A stretch of DNA of 49,230 nt from 4572-123 sp002084545 (GTDB lineage Bacteria; Desulfobacterota; Desulfobacteria; Desulfobacterales; 4572-123), in NCBI GenBank assembly GCA_029939715.1, contig JAOZSJ010000012.1:1-49230 (forward strand), in the 5' to 3' direction. Shown here in pieces: positions 1-8,535 of the stretch. Made by a program: the position numbers and the translations under genes. Below the pieces are notes generated by a model. It was not told where the DNA came from and made no database searches. It was given only the letters and a program-made list of their open reading frames with translations. Position 1 is the stretch's first letter, and each line of letters starts with the position of its first letter.

Positions 1-492
1 GGCGCCATGATTTACCGTTGCCGTTCCGGACGGTGCAATGCTGCCGTTGGAAGCAGGCGCGGCCGTGATGGTATGCGTGACCGGAGGCAGGGGCGGCGCC
101 TCAAATGTCACTTCATTGGAATAACCGCTTTCCGCGCTGTCGTTATAGGCTGTGACAACCAGATAATAGGTCTGGCCATCCGGCAGCCCGGTCAAGGTGA
201 ATGTCGGATTATCAACATCTTCTATCTCCTCCAGGGGAAGGGAGATGCCTGACGGTCCCTGATCCGCGCCGCTGCCGTCGTAGGGTGCCCCTGAAGAGCC
301 GGTCTTATAGTATATCTTATATCCCAGGAGATCACTTTCGGAATTGGCGTCCCATGCCAGAGTGACGGGGGCGGCAAAAGCAGTAGTTGAAAAAAACAGA
401 AAGCAGGAAGCAACAGCGATAATTGTTAACAGACAGGTGAAATGAAAATGTCTGGATTTTAATTTTGATGGAATACCGGCATGCGGTTTCAT
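1..492 (-). CDS. Exported fibronectin type III protein, N-terminal part (cut by window edge)
   Basis: The reading frame is open from ATG at 492 to the window edge (164 codons), so only the N-terminus is seen. A basic start (MKPHAGIPSKLKSR), a hydrophobic stretch and a TTAFA-A type cleavage site near residue 40 form a Sec signal peptide. Residues about 41-135 form a fibronectin type III fold: APVTLAWDANSESDLLGYKI, then LTGLPDGQTYYLVVTAYN and ESGYSNEV. After a proline-rich linker (EAPPLPPV) comes ITAAPASNGSIAPSGTATV, resembling the start of an InlB B-type / bacterial repeat domain. The product is probably a large secreted or surface adhesin-like protein. A G-rich ribosome site (GGGGGG) lies just before ATG. 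The transcript carries a GEMM-I riboswitch, so expression is likely tied to c-di-GMP. Function beyond surface or adhesive role is not known. Confidence 0.8.
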   Translation of the reverse strand, partial: MKPHAGIPSKLKSRHFHFTCLLTIIAVASCFLFFSTTAFAAPVTLAWDANSESDLLGYKIYYKTGSSGAPYDGSGADQGPSGISLPLEEIEDVDNPTFTLTGLPDGQTYYLVVTAYNDSAESGYSNEVTFEAPPLPPVTHTITAAPASNGSIAPSGTATVNHGA

Positions 493-599
493 GGTCCCCC
501 CGGAAATTATTTCTCTGTGTTATACAGTTTCTTTATAGTCGATGACTTCTCGAACCGGATTCATCTCTACAAAGCACAGCATCCTCTCAAGGGCACCAG

Positions 600-695
600 C
601 TTTGCTTTCGGCAGCCCTGCGGCCATATCTTTTAATTAAAAACTTAGGTCAGCGGCTTTGCGCCCCATCCTTTCGAAATGGTTTGCCTTTATCGA
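600..695 (-). promoter_or_regulatory. GEMM-I cyclic-di-GMP riboswitch aptamer
   Basis: Read on the minus strand, the leader holds the conserved GEMM-I core in order: GGCAAACC (687-680), a GAAA tetraloop, GCGCAAAGCC, a CCTA segment, and the second stem GGCCGCAGGGCTGCCG ending at 609. The base aligning with Vc2 position 20 is G, the form that prefers c-di-GMP over cyclic GMP-AMP. The adenine that stacks between the ligand guanines is present in GCAAAGCC. The aptamer lies about 110 bases upstream of the exported FnIII protein start at 492. No U-run terminator is visible between them, so control may act on translation (the GGGGGG ribosome site) rather than by termination. Edges are approximate. 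Confidence 0.85.
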
Positions 696-725
696 GCTGT
701 CAAAACCAGCATAATAAAATATTTT

Positions 726-754
726 TATATAAGACCTTGCAAAATCAATACCAA
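726..754 (-). promoter_or_regulatory. Sigma-70-type promoter upstream of the riboswitch
   Basis: On the minus strand TTGGTA (754-749) is followed by a 17-base spacer and TATATA (731-726). This predicts a transcript start near 718, about 20-30 bases before the riboswitch aptamer, so the riboswitch sits at the very 5' end of the leader. Assignment is from consensus and position only. Confidence 0.55.
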
Positions 755-963
755 TTTATAGCCAATCTTGTAATCCGGTGGTATCGCCGGAATACTCAGG
801 GGGTAGGCAGTAAGGGAAGAATTATTACAACTGTCACTGTATAAAAAAATGCATATTTATTTGCACAAAAACTTACGGCTATTTATGTTTTATTCATTCA
901 AAAGACAGGGTTTTCTCAATACAAAAAATAACTGAATACTTGATTATAGGCATCCCGAAGATC

Positions 964-1608
964 CTATCTCCCGACTTTCCGATAACTCATCCGATGATAG
1001 GGAGTTGTACCAAAATCCCTGATCGCCTGCATGTGCTCTCTGGAGAGATACCCCTTGTTGCGATTCCAGCCGTACTTTGGGTATTCCTCATGCAGTCGGC
1101 CCATGATGCGGTCCCGTGTAACTTTGGCAATGACGGCTCCGGCGGCAATGGAAAGGCTTTTATTGTCGCCTTTGACAATGGATTTGCAGGGTGTTTGTAT
1201 ATTCTCCATCCGCATATTTCCGTCAATAAGAACATAATCGATCAGCCGTTCACTGCCCAGGTTTTCCTGCAATGCGCCCAGGGCTTTTGCCATGGCCTTT
1301 TTGGTGGCCTGCAAAATATTGATCGCATCAATGATTTTATTATCCACGATACCCACTCCAAAGGGGCACTTCACAACAATAATCCCATACATCAAAACCC
1401 GCTGTTTTTCAGTCATTTTTTTGGAATCCCGGAGCCGGCCGGCAAGGCTCTTGATGCAATCCGCCGGAATATACACGGCCCCGGCCACCACCGGCCCGGC
1501 GCCGGGCCCGCGACCAGCCTCATCAATTCCCGCGATACAGGAAATTTTTCTGTTTTCGATCAATTGAGCTTCATAGTCATATGTTGGGTAGCTGTTGTTT
1601 TTCGTCAT
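964..1608 (-). CDS. rnhB: Ribonuclease HII
   Basis: Removes RNA primers and single misincorporated ribonucleotides from RNA-DNA hybrids in the cytoplasm. The 214-residue length is usual for the family. The signature GIDEAGRGPGAGPVVAGAV gives the metal ligands Asp29 and Glu30; DSKK follows near residue 61; LIDGN supplies Asp129 and VTRDR supplies Asp166, completing the DEDD site. The C-terminal GYLSREHMQAI and HRMSY segments are typical. It is the last gene of the minus-strand group and starts 125 bases after the homocysteine methyltransferase, so cotranscription is possible but not certain. A 228-residue frame on the opposite strand is a shadow. Confidence 0.95.
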   Translation of the reverse strand: MTKNNSYPTYDYEAQLIENRKISCIAGIDEAGRGPGAGPVVAGAVYIPADCIKSLAGRLRDSKKMTEKQRVLMYGIIVVKCPFGVGIVDNKIIDAINILQATKKAMAKALGALQENLGSERLIDYVLIDGNMRMENIQTPCKSIVKGDNKSLSIAAGAVIAKVTRDRIMGRLHEEYPKYGWNRNKGYLSREHMQAIRDFGTTPYHRMSYRKVGR

Positions 1609-1733
1609 AATATACCCGATTGTTAAACCTGACTGTGCAAGTATTAAAAAGTATTATCAGCCCTTTGGGTTTTGTCGCAATTAGGACAGGCTTGAAGTAT
1701 TTGCATTCCCGCGACATTCGAAATTTAAAAAAA

Positions 1734-2612
1734 TTACCCATTTCTCCTGACTTCCTGCACTATCCGACGGATAAATTCCGGCGTGGACCCGCAGCATCCG
1801 CCTATAACCTCTACTCCCAGGGATTTTATACGGCGCATATTTTCGGAAAAAGTTTCCGCATTTTCGGTATAAAAGGTTTTTCCGTCACTGATTTGGGGAG
1901 AGCCGGCATTGGGCTTGGCCATCACCAGTGTAGACACGGCCTGACGAATCTCCTCCGCCAGAAAGATCATGCGGTCACTGCCGATGGAGCAGTTGGCCCC
2001 GACAACACTAGCACCCGCATCAACCAGAGCTTTCATGCTCGGTTCGACCCGATTGCCCATAATAGTGGCAAACCCGTTGTTTTTTTCCTGAAACGTCATG
2101 GCCGCGAAAATCGGCAAATCGGATACCGATTGAATGCCCTTGATCGCGGCGATGGATTCATTTATGTCAAAAAAAGTATGCACCAGAAACAGGTCCACGC
2201 CGTTTTTCGCCAGTACGTCGGCCTGCCCGGCAAAGCTGTCTGTTGCCGCTTCGACAGACAGGGGACCGCTGGGCTGCAGCAGTTCGCCCGCCGGGCCGAT
2301 GTTGCCGGCCACATAACGCTCTTGGCCGGCCACCTGTTTTGCAAGGCGGGCTGCCTTTTCGTTGATCTCGTCGGCCTTTTTTTCCAGCCCGGCCTTTTTT
2401 AATTTTACGGGATTGCCGCCAAATGTCGCTGTGGTAATGATATCCGCGCCGGCATCAAAATACCCCTGATGCACCTTTGTTATTTCCTCCGGCTTTTCAA
2501 GTATCCATGTTTCAGCAGCCTTGCCGCCTTCTAATCCCGCACTTATCAGCATGGTGCCCATGGCCCCGTCAAATATCAACCCCTTTTCCATGGCCTTCTG
2601 AACTATCGTCAT
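1734..2612 (-). CDS. Stand-alone homocysteine S-methyltransferase domain protein
   Basis: Transfers a methyl group to homocysteine or a related thiol; the family is the N-terminal module of cobalamin-dependent MetH and of BHMT. Visible are FDGAMGTML at the N-terminus, the barrel segments ATFGGN and VAGNIGP, and the zinc ligands: Cys in VVGANCSIG and the Cys pair in VIGGCCGSTP near the C-terminus. The 292-residue protein has no attached cobalamin or folate domain, so it must use a separate methyl donor partner. The start at 2612 is chosen because GGAGAG lies just upstream; a longer frame to 2717 has no support. It lies 184 bases after the MFS/UroD-like pair, whose UroD-type protein could be part of a methyl-transfer route. 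The methyl donor is unknown. Confidence 0.85.
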   Translation of the reverse strand: MTIVQKAMEKGLIFDGAMGTMLISAGLEGGKAAETWILEKPEEITKVHQGYFDAGADIITTATFGGNPVKLKKAGLEKKADEINEKAARLAKQVAGQERYVAGNIGPAGELLQPSGPLSVEAATDSFAGQADVLAKNGVDLFLVHTFFDINESIAAIKGIQSVSDLPIFAAMTFQEKNNGFATIMGNRVEPSMKALVDAGASVVGANCSIGSDRMIFLAEEIRQAVSTLVMAKPNAGSPQISDGKTFYTENAETFSENMRRIKSLGVEVIGGCCGSTPEFIRRIVQEVRRNG

Positions 2613-2796
2613 GACCGTCTCTCCTTTGATGAAGCAAAAAAATGGGCACTGATCATCAGGACCCGATATCGATTTCTTTTTTTCAAGTAATTTAAAAAAC
2701 TGCGAACCGACAACCACAAGCGGATACCGCCTTTTAAAGGTTCCAACATCTATCGTATAGTTTTTTGAAAATCAACCCAATCCGTTTTACACCGTG

Positions 2797-4068
2797 CTAT
2801 TTTTCAAAACGCCGGGCATCGACGGCATAGCTGAAGGTCCCGATAAAAAACAGGATTCCGGCCAGCAGGGCAAAAAGCGGCAGAAATACCATGGCCCTCT
2901 CAAGCCCGAATGTGTCTGACAGGGCACCGATGGCCGGCGGTCCAAGGGCGCTGCCAAGCAGGTGCTGGACAATTACACACAGGCTCAGTGATACGGCCCG
3001 CAGGCCCGGGTGTACCACATCCTGGGTGACGGCAACGGCCGCGGGTACAAAAGCAACCGCTGTAATCCCAACGCCCAGCAAAACCACATATTGAATTTGA
3101 CCCCGAAGAAACTGGAATGCGATAAACAACAGCATGGCTGTCGCCAGAGAAGAGATTGCCGGCAAAAGAAGGCGGGCGTTTTTTCTTTTTTTCAGCCATC
3201 GGTCGGTTAAAAATCCGCCCAGGGGAGCGCCGATAATGGCCAGCAGCATGACCACTGCGCCCTTGGTTGCGGCCCGGCTGACGGATATATCTTCGATTCT
3301 CTGGAAATAGCTGGGCAGCCATGTCAACAGGGCTGTGGTTACAAATGTATTGGCGGCAAAGGCAAAATTATTGAACAGCAAAGTTCTATTCGTTGTAAAA
3401 TGCCGGATGATATCTTTTCGCTGCATCCTGACAGTTGTCTTTTCCTCTCCGGGCTCAACGGGCATTGTCAGTGCAACGGTCTTGTAATCTTTTACGTAAA
3501 ACAGCAATATAGCAACGATGGTTCCGGGCAGGGCCACGATGCCAAAGGCATGCCGCCACCCGAAATGTTCGGCAATAATGCCGCCCAGAATAATACCCAG
3601 TGCGCTCCCCAAAGGAATGGATGCATTCCAGATCCCCAGCATTCCGGCCCGCTTTTCTTTGGGGAACATGGACGATATCATGGCTGTTCCGCCGGGCGCA
3701 TAGCCTGCTTCACCCAGGCCGATGGCTGTGCGGGCAACAAATAGCTGCCTGAAATTTTTTGTAAAAGCACATGCCAGGGTTGCCATGCACCATAATATTG
3801 CCATCAGACCGATACTTTTTTTTCGGCTCCATCGATCGATGATCACGGACGCCGGCAATGTAAAGATAAGGATCGACCAGTATACCGCTGAAACCAGGAG
3901 CCCGCACTGGGTGTCGGTGATCCCCCAGTCCTGTTTCAGGAAGGGGAAAAGCGAAACGATGATCATCCGATCCAGATAGTCAAACAGGTAGAGCAGAAAC
4001 AACAGGCAGAAGACATAGTAGGGCGAGGATGTTAACGCGCTGTCTTTTTGAATCGGGGAATCATACAT
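2797..4068 (-). CDS. Major facilitator superfamily transporter
   Basis: A 423-residue inner-membrane secondary transporter with about 12 hydrophobic segments and a central basic loop near residues 195-225. The first loop carries DRWSRKKS, the MFS motif A region, and the second half repeats it with LTDRWLKKRKNAR. GLGEAGYAPGGTA in helix 4 resembles the ACS and spinster-like subgroups that carry organic anions or lipids. It starts 46 bases after the UroD-type gene, so the two are probably cotranscribed. The substrate cannot be read from sequence; the pairing suggests uptake of a compound processed by the UroD-like protein. Confidence 0.9.
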   Translation of the reverse strand: MYDSPIQKDSALTSSPYYVFCLLFLLYLFDYLDRMIIVSLFPFLKQDWGITDTQCGLLVSAVYWSILIFTLPASVIIDRWSRKKSIGLMAILWCMATLACAFTKNFRQLFVARTAIGLGEAGYAPGGTAMISSMFPKEKRAGMLGIWNASIPLGSALGIILGGIIAEHFGWRHAFGIVALPGTIVAILLFYVKDYKTVALTMPVEPGEEKTTVRMQRKDIIRHFTTNRTLLFNNFAFAANTFVTTALLTWLPSYFQRIEDISVSRAATKGAVVMLLAIIGAPLGGFLTDRWLKKRKNARLLLPAISSLATAMLLFIAFQFLRGQIQYVVLLGVGITAVAFVPAAVAVTQDVVHPGLRAVSLSLCVIVQHLLGSALGPPAIGALSDTFGLERAMVFLPLFALLAGILFFIGTFSYAVDARRFEK

Positions 4069-4114
4069 AGCTTTCAGCCTTTTTCAGAGATTGTTAAATA
4101 GTGGGTTGCCATCA

Positions 4115-5212
4115 TCAATTCCGAGACGCCTGTTCATAGAGACCGAACTTTTTAGCGGCTTCAAACATGGCAATGCAGTTTTCCGGATTTACTCCCGGGT
4201 GAAGGGAGTTTGAAGAGCAGACAATATATCCGCCGCCGGGCGCTGCCGCCTCAATGGCTTGTTTAACGGCCGCCTCGACCTCTTTGGGAGTACCGTCGGG
4301 AAGAAGTTCCTGACAATCAATATTGCCCAGCAGGCAAATCCGGTCCCCGCAATACGCTTTAACCTTTTTAAGGTCCATGCCGGCCTGGGGTTCCAGGGGG
4401 TTCAGACCGTCGTATCCCGAATCCAGGAGAGTATCCATCAGAGACCAGAGATTGCCGTCGCTGTGGCGCACAACCTTAAGACCCAGTGCGTGGGCCCGGT
4501 GGATGAGTTTTTTGTTATAAGGATTGATAAATCCCTTGAAATGTTTCGGATCAACCAGGGGAAAGGCCGTACTTGCAATATCATCCTCGATAACCAGTAC
4601 ATCGACACCGGCCTGTGCCAGCAGGTCAAGCTGCTCCAGGTTGTATCGGGTGACCATGACTGCAATGCGATGGATAAACTCTGGATCGGTATATAATTTT
4701 ATCATGTAGTTTTCCATGCCGGTCAGGCGCCAACTGTGCACGAATACGCCCCGCATCAACCAGAAAAGTGCGATAGTCCCCTTGAATCGATCCCGGGCCA
4801 GGTCAAGCAGCATAAGATGTTCGGGTCTGGGCTGCGGAGGAGAATATTTATCAAGATCAAAGGGCTCCTTGACCGGATGCCCCTTGGCAACCGGAAGTCC
4901 GTGGGGACTGCGCCGGTAAACAACGCCCCAGTCATCCATTACATCTTTATCATCAATTTCCTTTTCATGGCCGATTTCAAAAGAGGTGAAACCGTCTATT
5001 CCGAACTCTTCGTGAATCAAAAAGAGTGTATCCAGTAATTTTATCTTCTCTGAATCGTTCATCTCATGAAACTGTTTTATCTCCGGCAGGCCATCGGTGA
5101 TGTGTCTGCCGATCCCGATGATGGGGGCCTCATTGATTCCATGAATATATAAAGGGACGCGATCGGGCTGCTGAACATCCAGAGCGGTGAGTATTCTCTG
5201 TTTTCCTTTCAT
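4115..5212 (-). CDS. Uroporphyrinogen decarboxylase-family protein, likely corrinoid methyltransferase type
   Basis: A 365-residue TIM-barrel protein of the UroD superfamily. It lacks the arginine-rich porphyrin-binding N-terminus of HemE and instead resembles the MtaA/MtbA-like and uncharacterised methyltransferase branch. VVRHSDGN (His250, Asp252) and YIVCSSNSLHPG (Cys332) sit where methyltransferases of this branch place zinc ligands; a Cys is usual at the position of Asp252 in MtaA, so the metal site may be modified. CLLGNIDC and DGLNPLEP are typical barrel motifs. AAGGAG lies upstream of ATG 5212. It heads the minus-strand group with the MFS gene. A role in demethylating a methylated substrate is inference; a true HemE role is unlikely. 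Confidence 0.8.
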   Translation of the reverse strand: MKGKQRILTALDVQQPDRVPLYIHGINEAPIIGIGRHITDGLPEIKQFHEMNDSEKIKLLDTLFLIHEEFGIDGFTSFEIGHEKEIDDKDVMDDWGVVYRRSPHGLPVAKGHPVKEPFDLDKYSPPQPRPEHLMLLDLARDRFKGTIALFWLMRGVFVHSWRLTGMENYMIKLYTDPEFIHRIAVMVTRYNLEQLDLLAQAGVDVLVIEDDIASTAFPLVDPKHFKGFINPYNKKLIHRAHALGLKVVRHSDGNLWSLMDTLLDSGYDGLNPLEPQAGMDLKKVKAYCGDRICLLGNIDCQELLPDGTPKEVEAAVKQAIEAAAPGGGYIVCSSNSLHPGVNPENCIAMFEAAKKFGLYEQASRN

Positions 5213-5591
5213 GGGAAAGCTTCTCCTTAATGTGTGAGGTAGACTGCAATCAGCGGGGCAGTATATTGACGGATTTTTTATATTAGTACTTATTAAAGGA
5301 AAGGCAGGTTTTTTTCAAGTGGTTTTTAATCCGCGAATTTTGTAGCTGACACGTATATCCATGAATGTAAAAGGTGGACTGCAAAGTTTTTAAAATTAAA
5401 AATTTTGCCTGGCTCAGCCGGAATTTTTTCCATTTGAATCTGTTGGCGGTTTGCATTTATCTTTGGTTGGGTGTTATTGTTTATTGACAGAAAGTCATTT
5501 TTGTGATCTTCAAAATTAATTTTACTACTGGTTTTTCATCAGTTGAAAAAAAGCCGGATAAAAATAACGATTCTATATAAAGGGGATATTG
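5213..5591. other. Intergenic region between divergent genes
   Basis: This A+T-rich stretch separates the minus-strand UroD-like gene from a plus-strand unknown gene and must hold both promoters. A TTGACA occurs around 5484 but has no good -10 at 16-18 bases. An A/T-rich inverted repeat is seen near 5380-5408. No further coding or RNA feature was recognised. Confidence 0.4.
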
Positions 5592-6110
5592 ATGAAACAG
5601 AAATATATCATTAAAAAAGATGATGCCAAGAGTACTTTGATTATTAAAGAGTATGCTGAATTGGACAAGGAGATAATGTCGTTTATGGGGGAACATGAAT
5701 ATGGCCGGGAAGATATAACCCGGGCCATTGCCGGCGACGATGAACTGGTTAATGTGTTAAGAAGTAATGATTTTTACCCTCCGCGGATTATTGCCGATAA
5801 AATAGCTGAAAAAATTACGGAAATTTATGATACCGATATCAATGAAGCTGTGGAGCTTTTACTGAATGATGTTGATTTTCTGGAAAAGGATGAGCCGAAA
5901 GAGGAGACGATTGTTCCGGAAATCGAAGAACATGTTGATGATGGTGTTGTGGATGTTGTGGATGTTGTGGATGATGAGGATGATGTTGTTGACGATTTGC
6001 TTGAGGACAGCCTTAGTGATTCAAAAAGTATCGGCGATACAAGTACTTTTATTAAAATCGCTGACGACGAAACACTGGACGGTGATATAGAAGTTGATTC
6101 AGAGGCTTAG
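5592..6110 (+). CDS. Acidic protein of unknown function with VVD repeats
   Basis: I do not recognise the family. The 172-residue product has a folded-looking N-terminal part (residues 1-95, mixed charge, containing REDITRAIAGDDELVNVL and PPRIIADKIAEKITEIY) and a strongly acidic C-terminal tail rich in Asp, Glu and Val, with the unit VVD repeated. There is no signal peptide or membrane segment, so it is probably cytoplasmic. ATG at 5592 follows AGGGGA at ideal distance; a TTG one codon earlier is less likely. It stands alone, 20 or more bases before apbE. The acidic tail may bind cations or a basic partner, but this is only suggested by composition. Confidence 0.6.
   Translation: MKQKYIIKKDDAKSTLIIKEYAELDKEIMSFMGEHEYGREDITRAIAGDDELVNVLRSNDFYPPRIIADKIAEKITEIYDTDINEAVELLLNDVDFLEKDEPKEETIVPEIEEHVDDGVVDVVDVVDDEDDVVDDLLEDSLSDSKSIGDTSTFIKIADDETLDGDIEVDSEA
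5946..5972 (+). repeat. Tandem 9-base repeat GTTGTGGAT x3
   Basis: Three exact copies of GTTGTGGAT lie in frame inside the acidic-protein gene and encode Val-Val-Asp units; degenerate copies extend to about 5995. Being a multiple of three, slippage would change tail length without breaking the frame. Confidence 0.85.
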
Positions 6111-6196
6111 GGATTCAGGGGACGCCGCCTGTGGCGATCCCTTGTTTTTTTGGACAAAGTAGCCATTATGGGGGAGAATGGGCAAGGATTTTATAT

Positions 6197-7222
6197 TTGT
6201 ATAAAAAATTTCAAATATTGTTTTTTATTTTAGCGGTTCTGGTTACGGCCGGATGCGGCATGAAAAAAGAGGTCAGGTTTACCGGCCGGACCATGGGAAC
6301 GACTTATCATATTACGGTCATCAGCGGATACTTCAACGCTCCTGCCGGGCTCGACAAGAAGATTGTGCAGCGCCTGGAAGAAATCAACCTGAGCATGTCC
6401 ACCTATATGCCGGACAGCGAGATCAGCCGCTTTAATTCCATGCGCCGCTCCGATGATCCCACGAAAGTGTCGAGTGATTTTCTACACGTCATGATTATGG
6501 CCCGGGATCTGTTTGTGATGACAAAAGGATGCTGGGACGGGACTGTAAAACCGCTGGTGGATTTATGGGGATTCAGCAGACCGGAAATTCAGCAGGCGGT
6601 TCCGGCGGATGAAAAAATCAGACAGGCGGCGGCGCAGATCGGATTCGGCCGAATTCATATCAATGAGGATGGTTATTTATCCAAGGAAAATGACAACCTG
6701 GGCCTCGATCTGGGCTCCATTGCCAAAGGTTATGCTGTCGATCAGGTCTCTGAATTGATTCGGGCTGATGGCTGGGCGGAGTTCCTGGTGGAGATCGGAG
6801 GGGAAGTGTATGCCTCGGGTTTGCGCAAAGACGGGCGGCAGTGGAAGGTCGGGGTGAATCTGCCCGACAAAAATGCCGGCTATGATCAGGTGTATAAAGT
6901 TGTAAATTTGAAAGACAGTGCTTTGGCTACAAGCGGCGATTATCGTAATTTTTTTGAAATTGGACAACAGCGTTATTCCCATGTGATAGATCCTCGAAAC
7001 GGATACCCGGTCTGCAACGGAGTCGTCAGTGTGTCCGTTATAACGGATACCTGCACCCTTGCCGACGGCCTTGCCACTGCCATTATGGTGATGGGTCGGG
7101 AAAAAGGGCTCGAACTTGTCAATCGGCTTGACGGCGTTGAATGCCTGATTATTATCAAAGGGCCCGATGGTGAATTGCTTGATTATTATTCAAGCGGATT
7201 TGAATCGCATACTGAAATATGA
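6197..7222 (+). CDS. apbE: FAD:protein FMN transferase (ApbE), lipoprotein
   Basis: Attaches FMN covalently to threonine of target flavoproteins such as Rnf and Nqr subunits, outside the inner membrane. The C-terminal part has the family marks LDLGSIAKGYAVD (flavin and metal binding), VEIGGEVYASG, and the TLADGLATAIMVMG segment. The chosen TTG start at 6197 has AAGGA about ten bases upstream and gives a short lipoprotein signal ending LVTAGC, with Cys20 as lipidation site; the longer GTG start at 6131 would add 22 residues before the basic residues. Its stop overlaps the rimO start (ATGA). No obvious flavoprotein target gene lies in the window. Confidence 0.9.
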   Translation: MYKKFQILFFILAVLVTAGCGMKKEVRFTGRTMGTTYHITVISGYFNAPAGLDKKIVQRLEEINLSMSTYMPDSEISRFNSMRRSDDPTKVSSDFLHVMIMARDLFVMTKGCWDGTVKPLVDLWGFSRPEIQQAVPADEKIRQAAAQIGFGRIHINEDGYLSKENDNLGLDLGSIAKGYAVDQVSELIRADGWAEFLVEIGGEVYASGLRKDGRQWKVGVNLPDKNAGYDQVYKVVNLKDSALATSGDYRNFFEIGQQRYSHVIDPRNGYPVCNGVVSVSVITDTCTLADGLATAIMVMGREKGLELVNRLDGVECLIIIKGPDGELLDYYSSGFESHTEI

Positions 7223-8535
7223 ATTTATATCTTGAAAGTCTGGGCTGTGCCAGGAATCAGGTGGACAGTGAAATTATGCTGGGCCGTTTTGCAGCCGGTC
7301 ACTGGCGGATCACCAGAGACCCGACCTTGGCCCATGTTATTATCGTGAATACATGCAGTTTTATCGAGTCGGCGGTGAATGAATCCATTGATACGATTCT
7401 CGAACTGGCAAAGTTTAAAAAAAAGGGAACCTGCCGCCGCCTGATAGTGGCCGGATGCCTGCCGGAACGGTTCGGAGTAGATATTGCCGATGCATTGCCC
7501 GAGGTGGATGCTTTTGTTGGAACCGGCGCCCTGGACAAGATTCTGGATGCTGCTGAGATTGCCGGTCCCGGGCAGACCTGTACTCTGGTCGATCCGAATA
7601 CTTCCGAACTTTCGCTGCCGGAAGCGCCGCGAATACTGACCTGTTCCCATACGACCTATCTGAAGATAGCCGAAGGGTGTGAACGACATTGCACTTATTG
7701 CATTATCCCAAAGTTGCGGGGACGGCTTCGAAGCCGTCCCATGGATGATATTGTCATCGAGGCCAGGCATCTGATTGCATCCGGCGTCAGGGAGATTGTG
7801 CTGGTTGCCCAGGAGACCACAGCCTATGGTCACGATATGGACACGTCTGTCGGCCTGGGGCCCCTGCTGGAAAAAATCGCCGCGATCTCGAAGGATGTGT
7901 GGATACGTGTCCTGTACGGGCACCCGCAGAGTATTGACGACTCAGCCATTGATGCCGTTGCCGGGCACTCGAACATATGTGCTTATTTTGATTTACCGGT
8001 ACAGCATGCAGACAACCGCCTCCTGCAAAAGATGGGGCGCAACTATTCGCGGGAAGATATGTGCCGGTTGTTTGATAAAATCCGTGCCAGAGTTCCCAAG
8101 GCTGTATTGCGGACAACCGTTATTGTCGGTTTTCCCGGAGAAACAGAACAGGATTTCAAGCAGTTGATACAGTTTGTAAAAGATGTGCGGTTTGATAATC
8201 TGGGGGTTTTTACCTATTCCGATTCCGAGGATCTGCCTTCCCACCACCTTGCCGATCACGTGAGCGCCAAAAAGGCAAGGCAGCGCCACGATGCGCTTAT
8301 GGCCTGTCAGAAAAATATATCCCTTGAAAACAATAACCGCCATATCGGCAAAACTTATGATGTTCTGGTGGATGAAGCAGTGCAGGATAATCTTTTTATC
8401 GGACGAACCTTTTTCCAGGCACCTGAGGTCGACGGGATAACCTATGTCCGGGCCGATGGATTGAAAACAGGTGAATTTGTCAGTGTCAGGATCAGTGATG
8501 CCCTTGAATATGATTTATCAGGAGAACCGGCATGA
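7219..8535 (+). CDS. rimO: Ribosomal protein S12 methylthiotransferase
   Basis: Radical SAM enzyme that adds a methylthio group to the conserved aspartate of ribosomal protein S12. The N-terminal MTTase domain has its cluster cysteines at 10, 46 and 80 (SLGCARNQ, NTCSF, VAGCLPER). The radical SAM cluster is CxxxCxxC at 154, 158 and 161 (EGCERHCTYCIIP). RGRLRSRPMDDIV and IVLVAQETTAYGHD favour RimO over MiaB. A C-terminal TRAM domain covers about residues 370-438. The 438-residue length is normal. ATG overlaps the apbE stop and its own stop overlaps the next start, so translation is coupled. Confidence 0.95.
   Translation: MNLYLESLGCARNQVDSEIMLGRFAAGHWRITRDPTLAHVIIVNTCSFIESAVNESIDTILELAKFKKKGTCRRLIVAGCLPERFGVDIADALPEVDAFVGTGALDKILDAAEIAGPGQTCTLVDPNTSELSLPEAPRILTCSHTTYLKIAEGCERHCTYCIIPKLRGRLRSRPMDDIVIEARHLIASGVREIVLVAQETTAYGHDMDTSVGLGPLLEKIAAISKDVWIRVLYGHPQSIDDSAIDAVAGHSNICAYFDLPVQHADNRLLQKMGRNYSREDMCRLFDKIRARVPKAVLRTTVIVGFPGETEQDFKQLIQFVKDVRFDNLGVFTYSDSEDLPSHHLADHVSAKKARQRHDALMACQKNISLENNNRHIGKTYDVLVDEAVQDNLFIGRTFFQAPEVDGITYVRADGLKTGEFVSVRISDALEYDLSGEPA

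Noticed and set aside
542..844. 100-residue plus-strand frame
   Set aside because: It overlaps the promoter and riboswitch read on the other strand, has no ribosome site and no protein-like pattern.
940..1626. 228-residue plus-strand frame
   Set aside because: It is the antisense shadow of rnhB, whose motifs are unmistakable.
1620..2402. 260-residue plus-strand frame
   Set aside because: Antisense to the homocysteine methyltransferase; no ribosome site or recognised motif.
5481..5550. TTGACA at about 5484 as promoter of the acidic-protein gene
   Set aside because: No acceptable -10 at 16-18 bases, so not called.
7225..7923. 232-residue minus-strand frame
   Set aside because: Antisense to rimO, which is complete and coupled to its neighbours.
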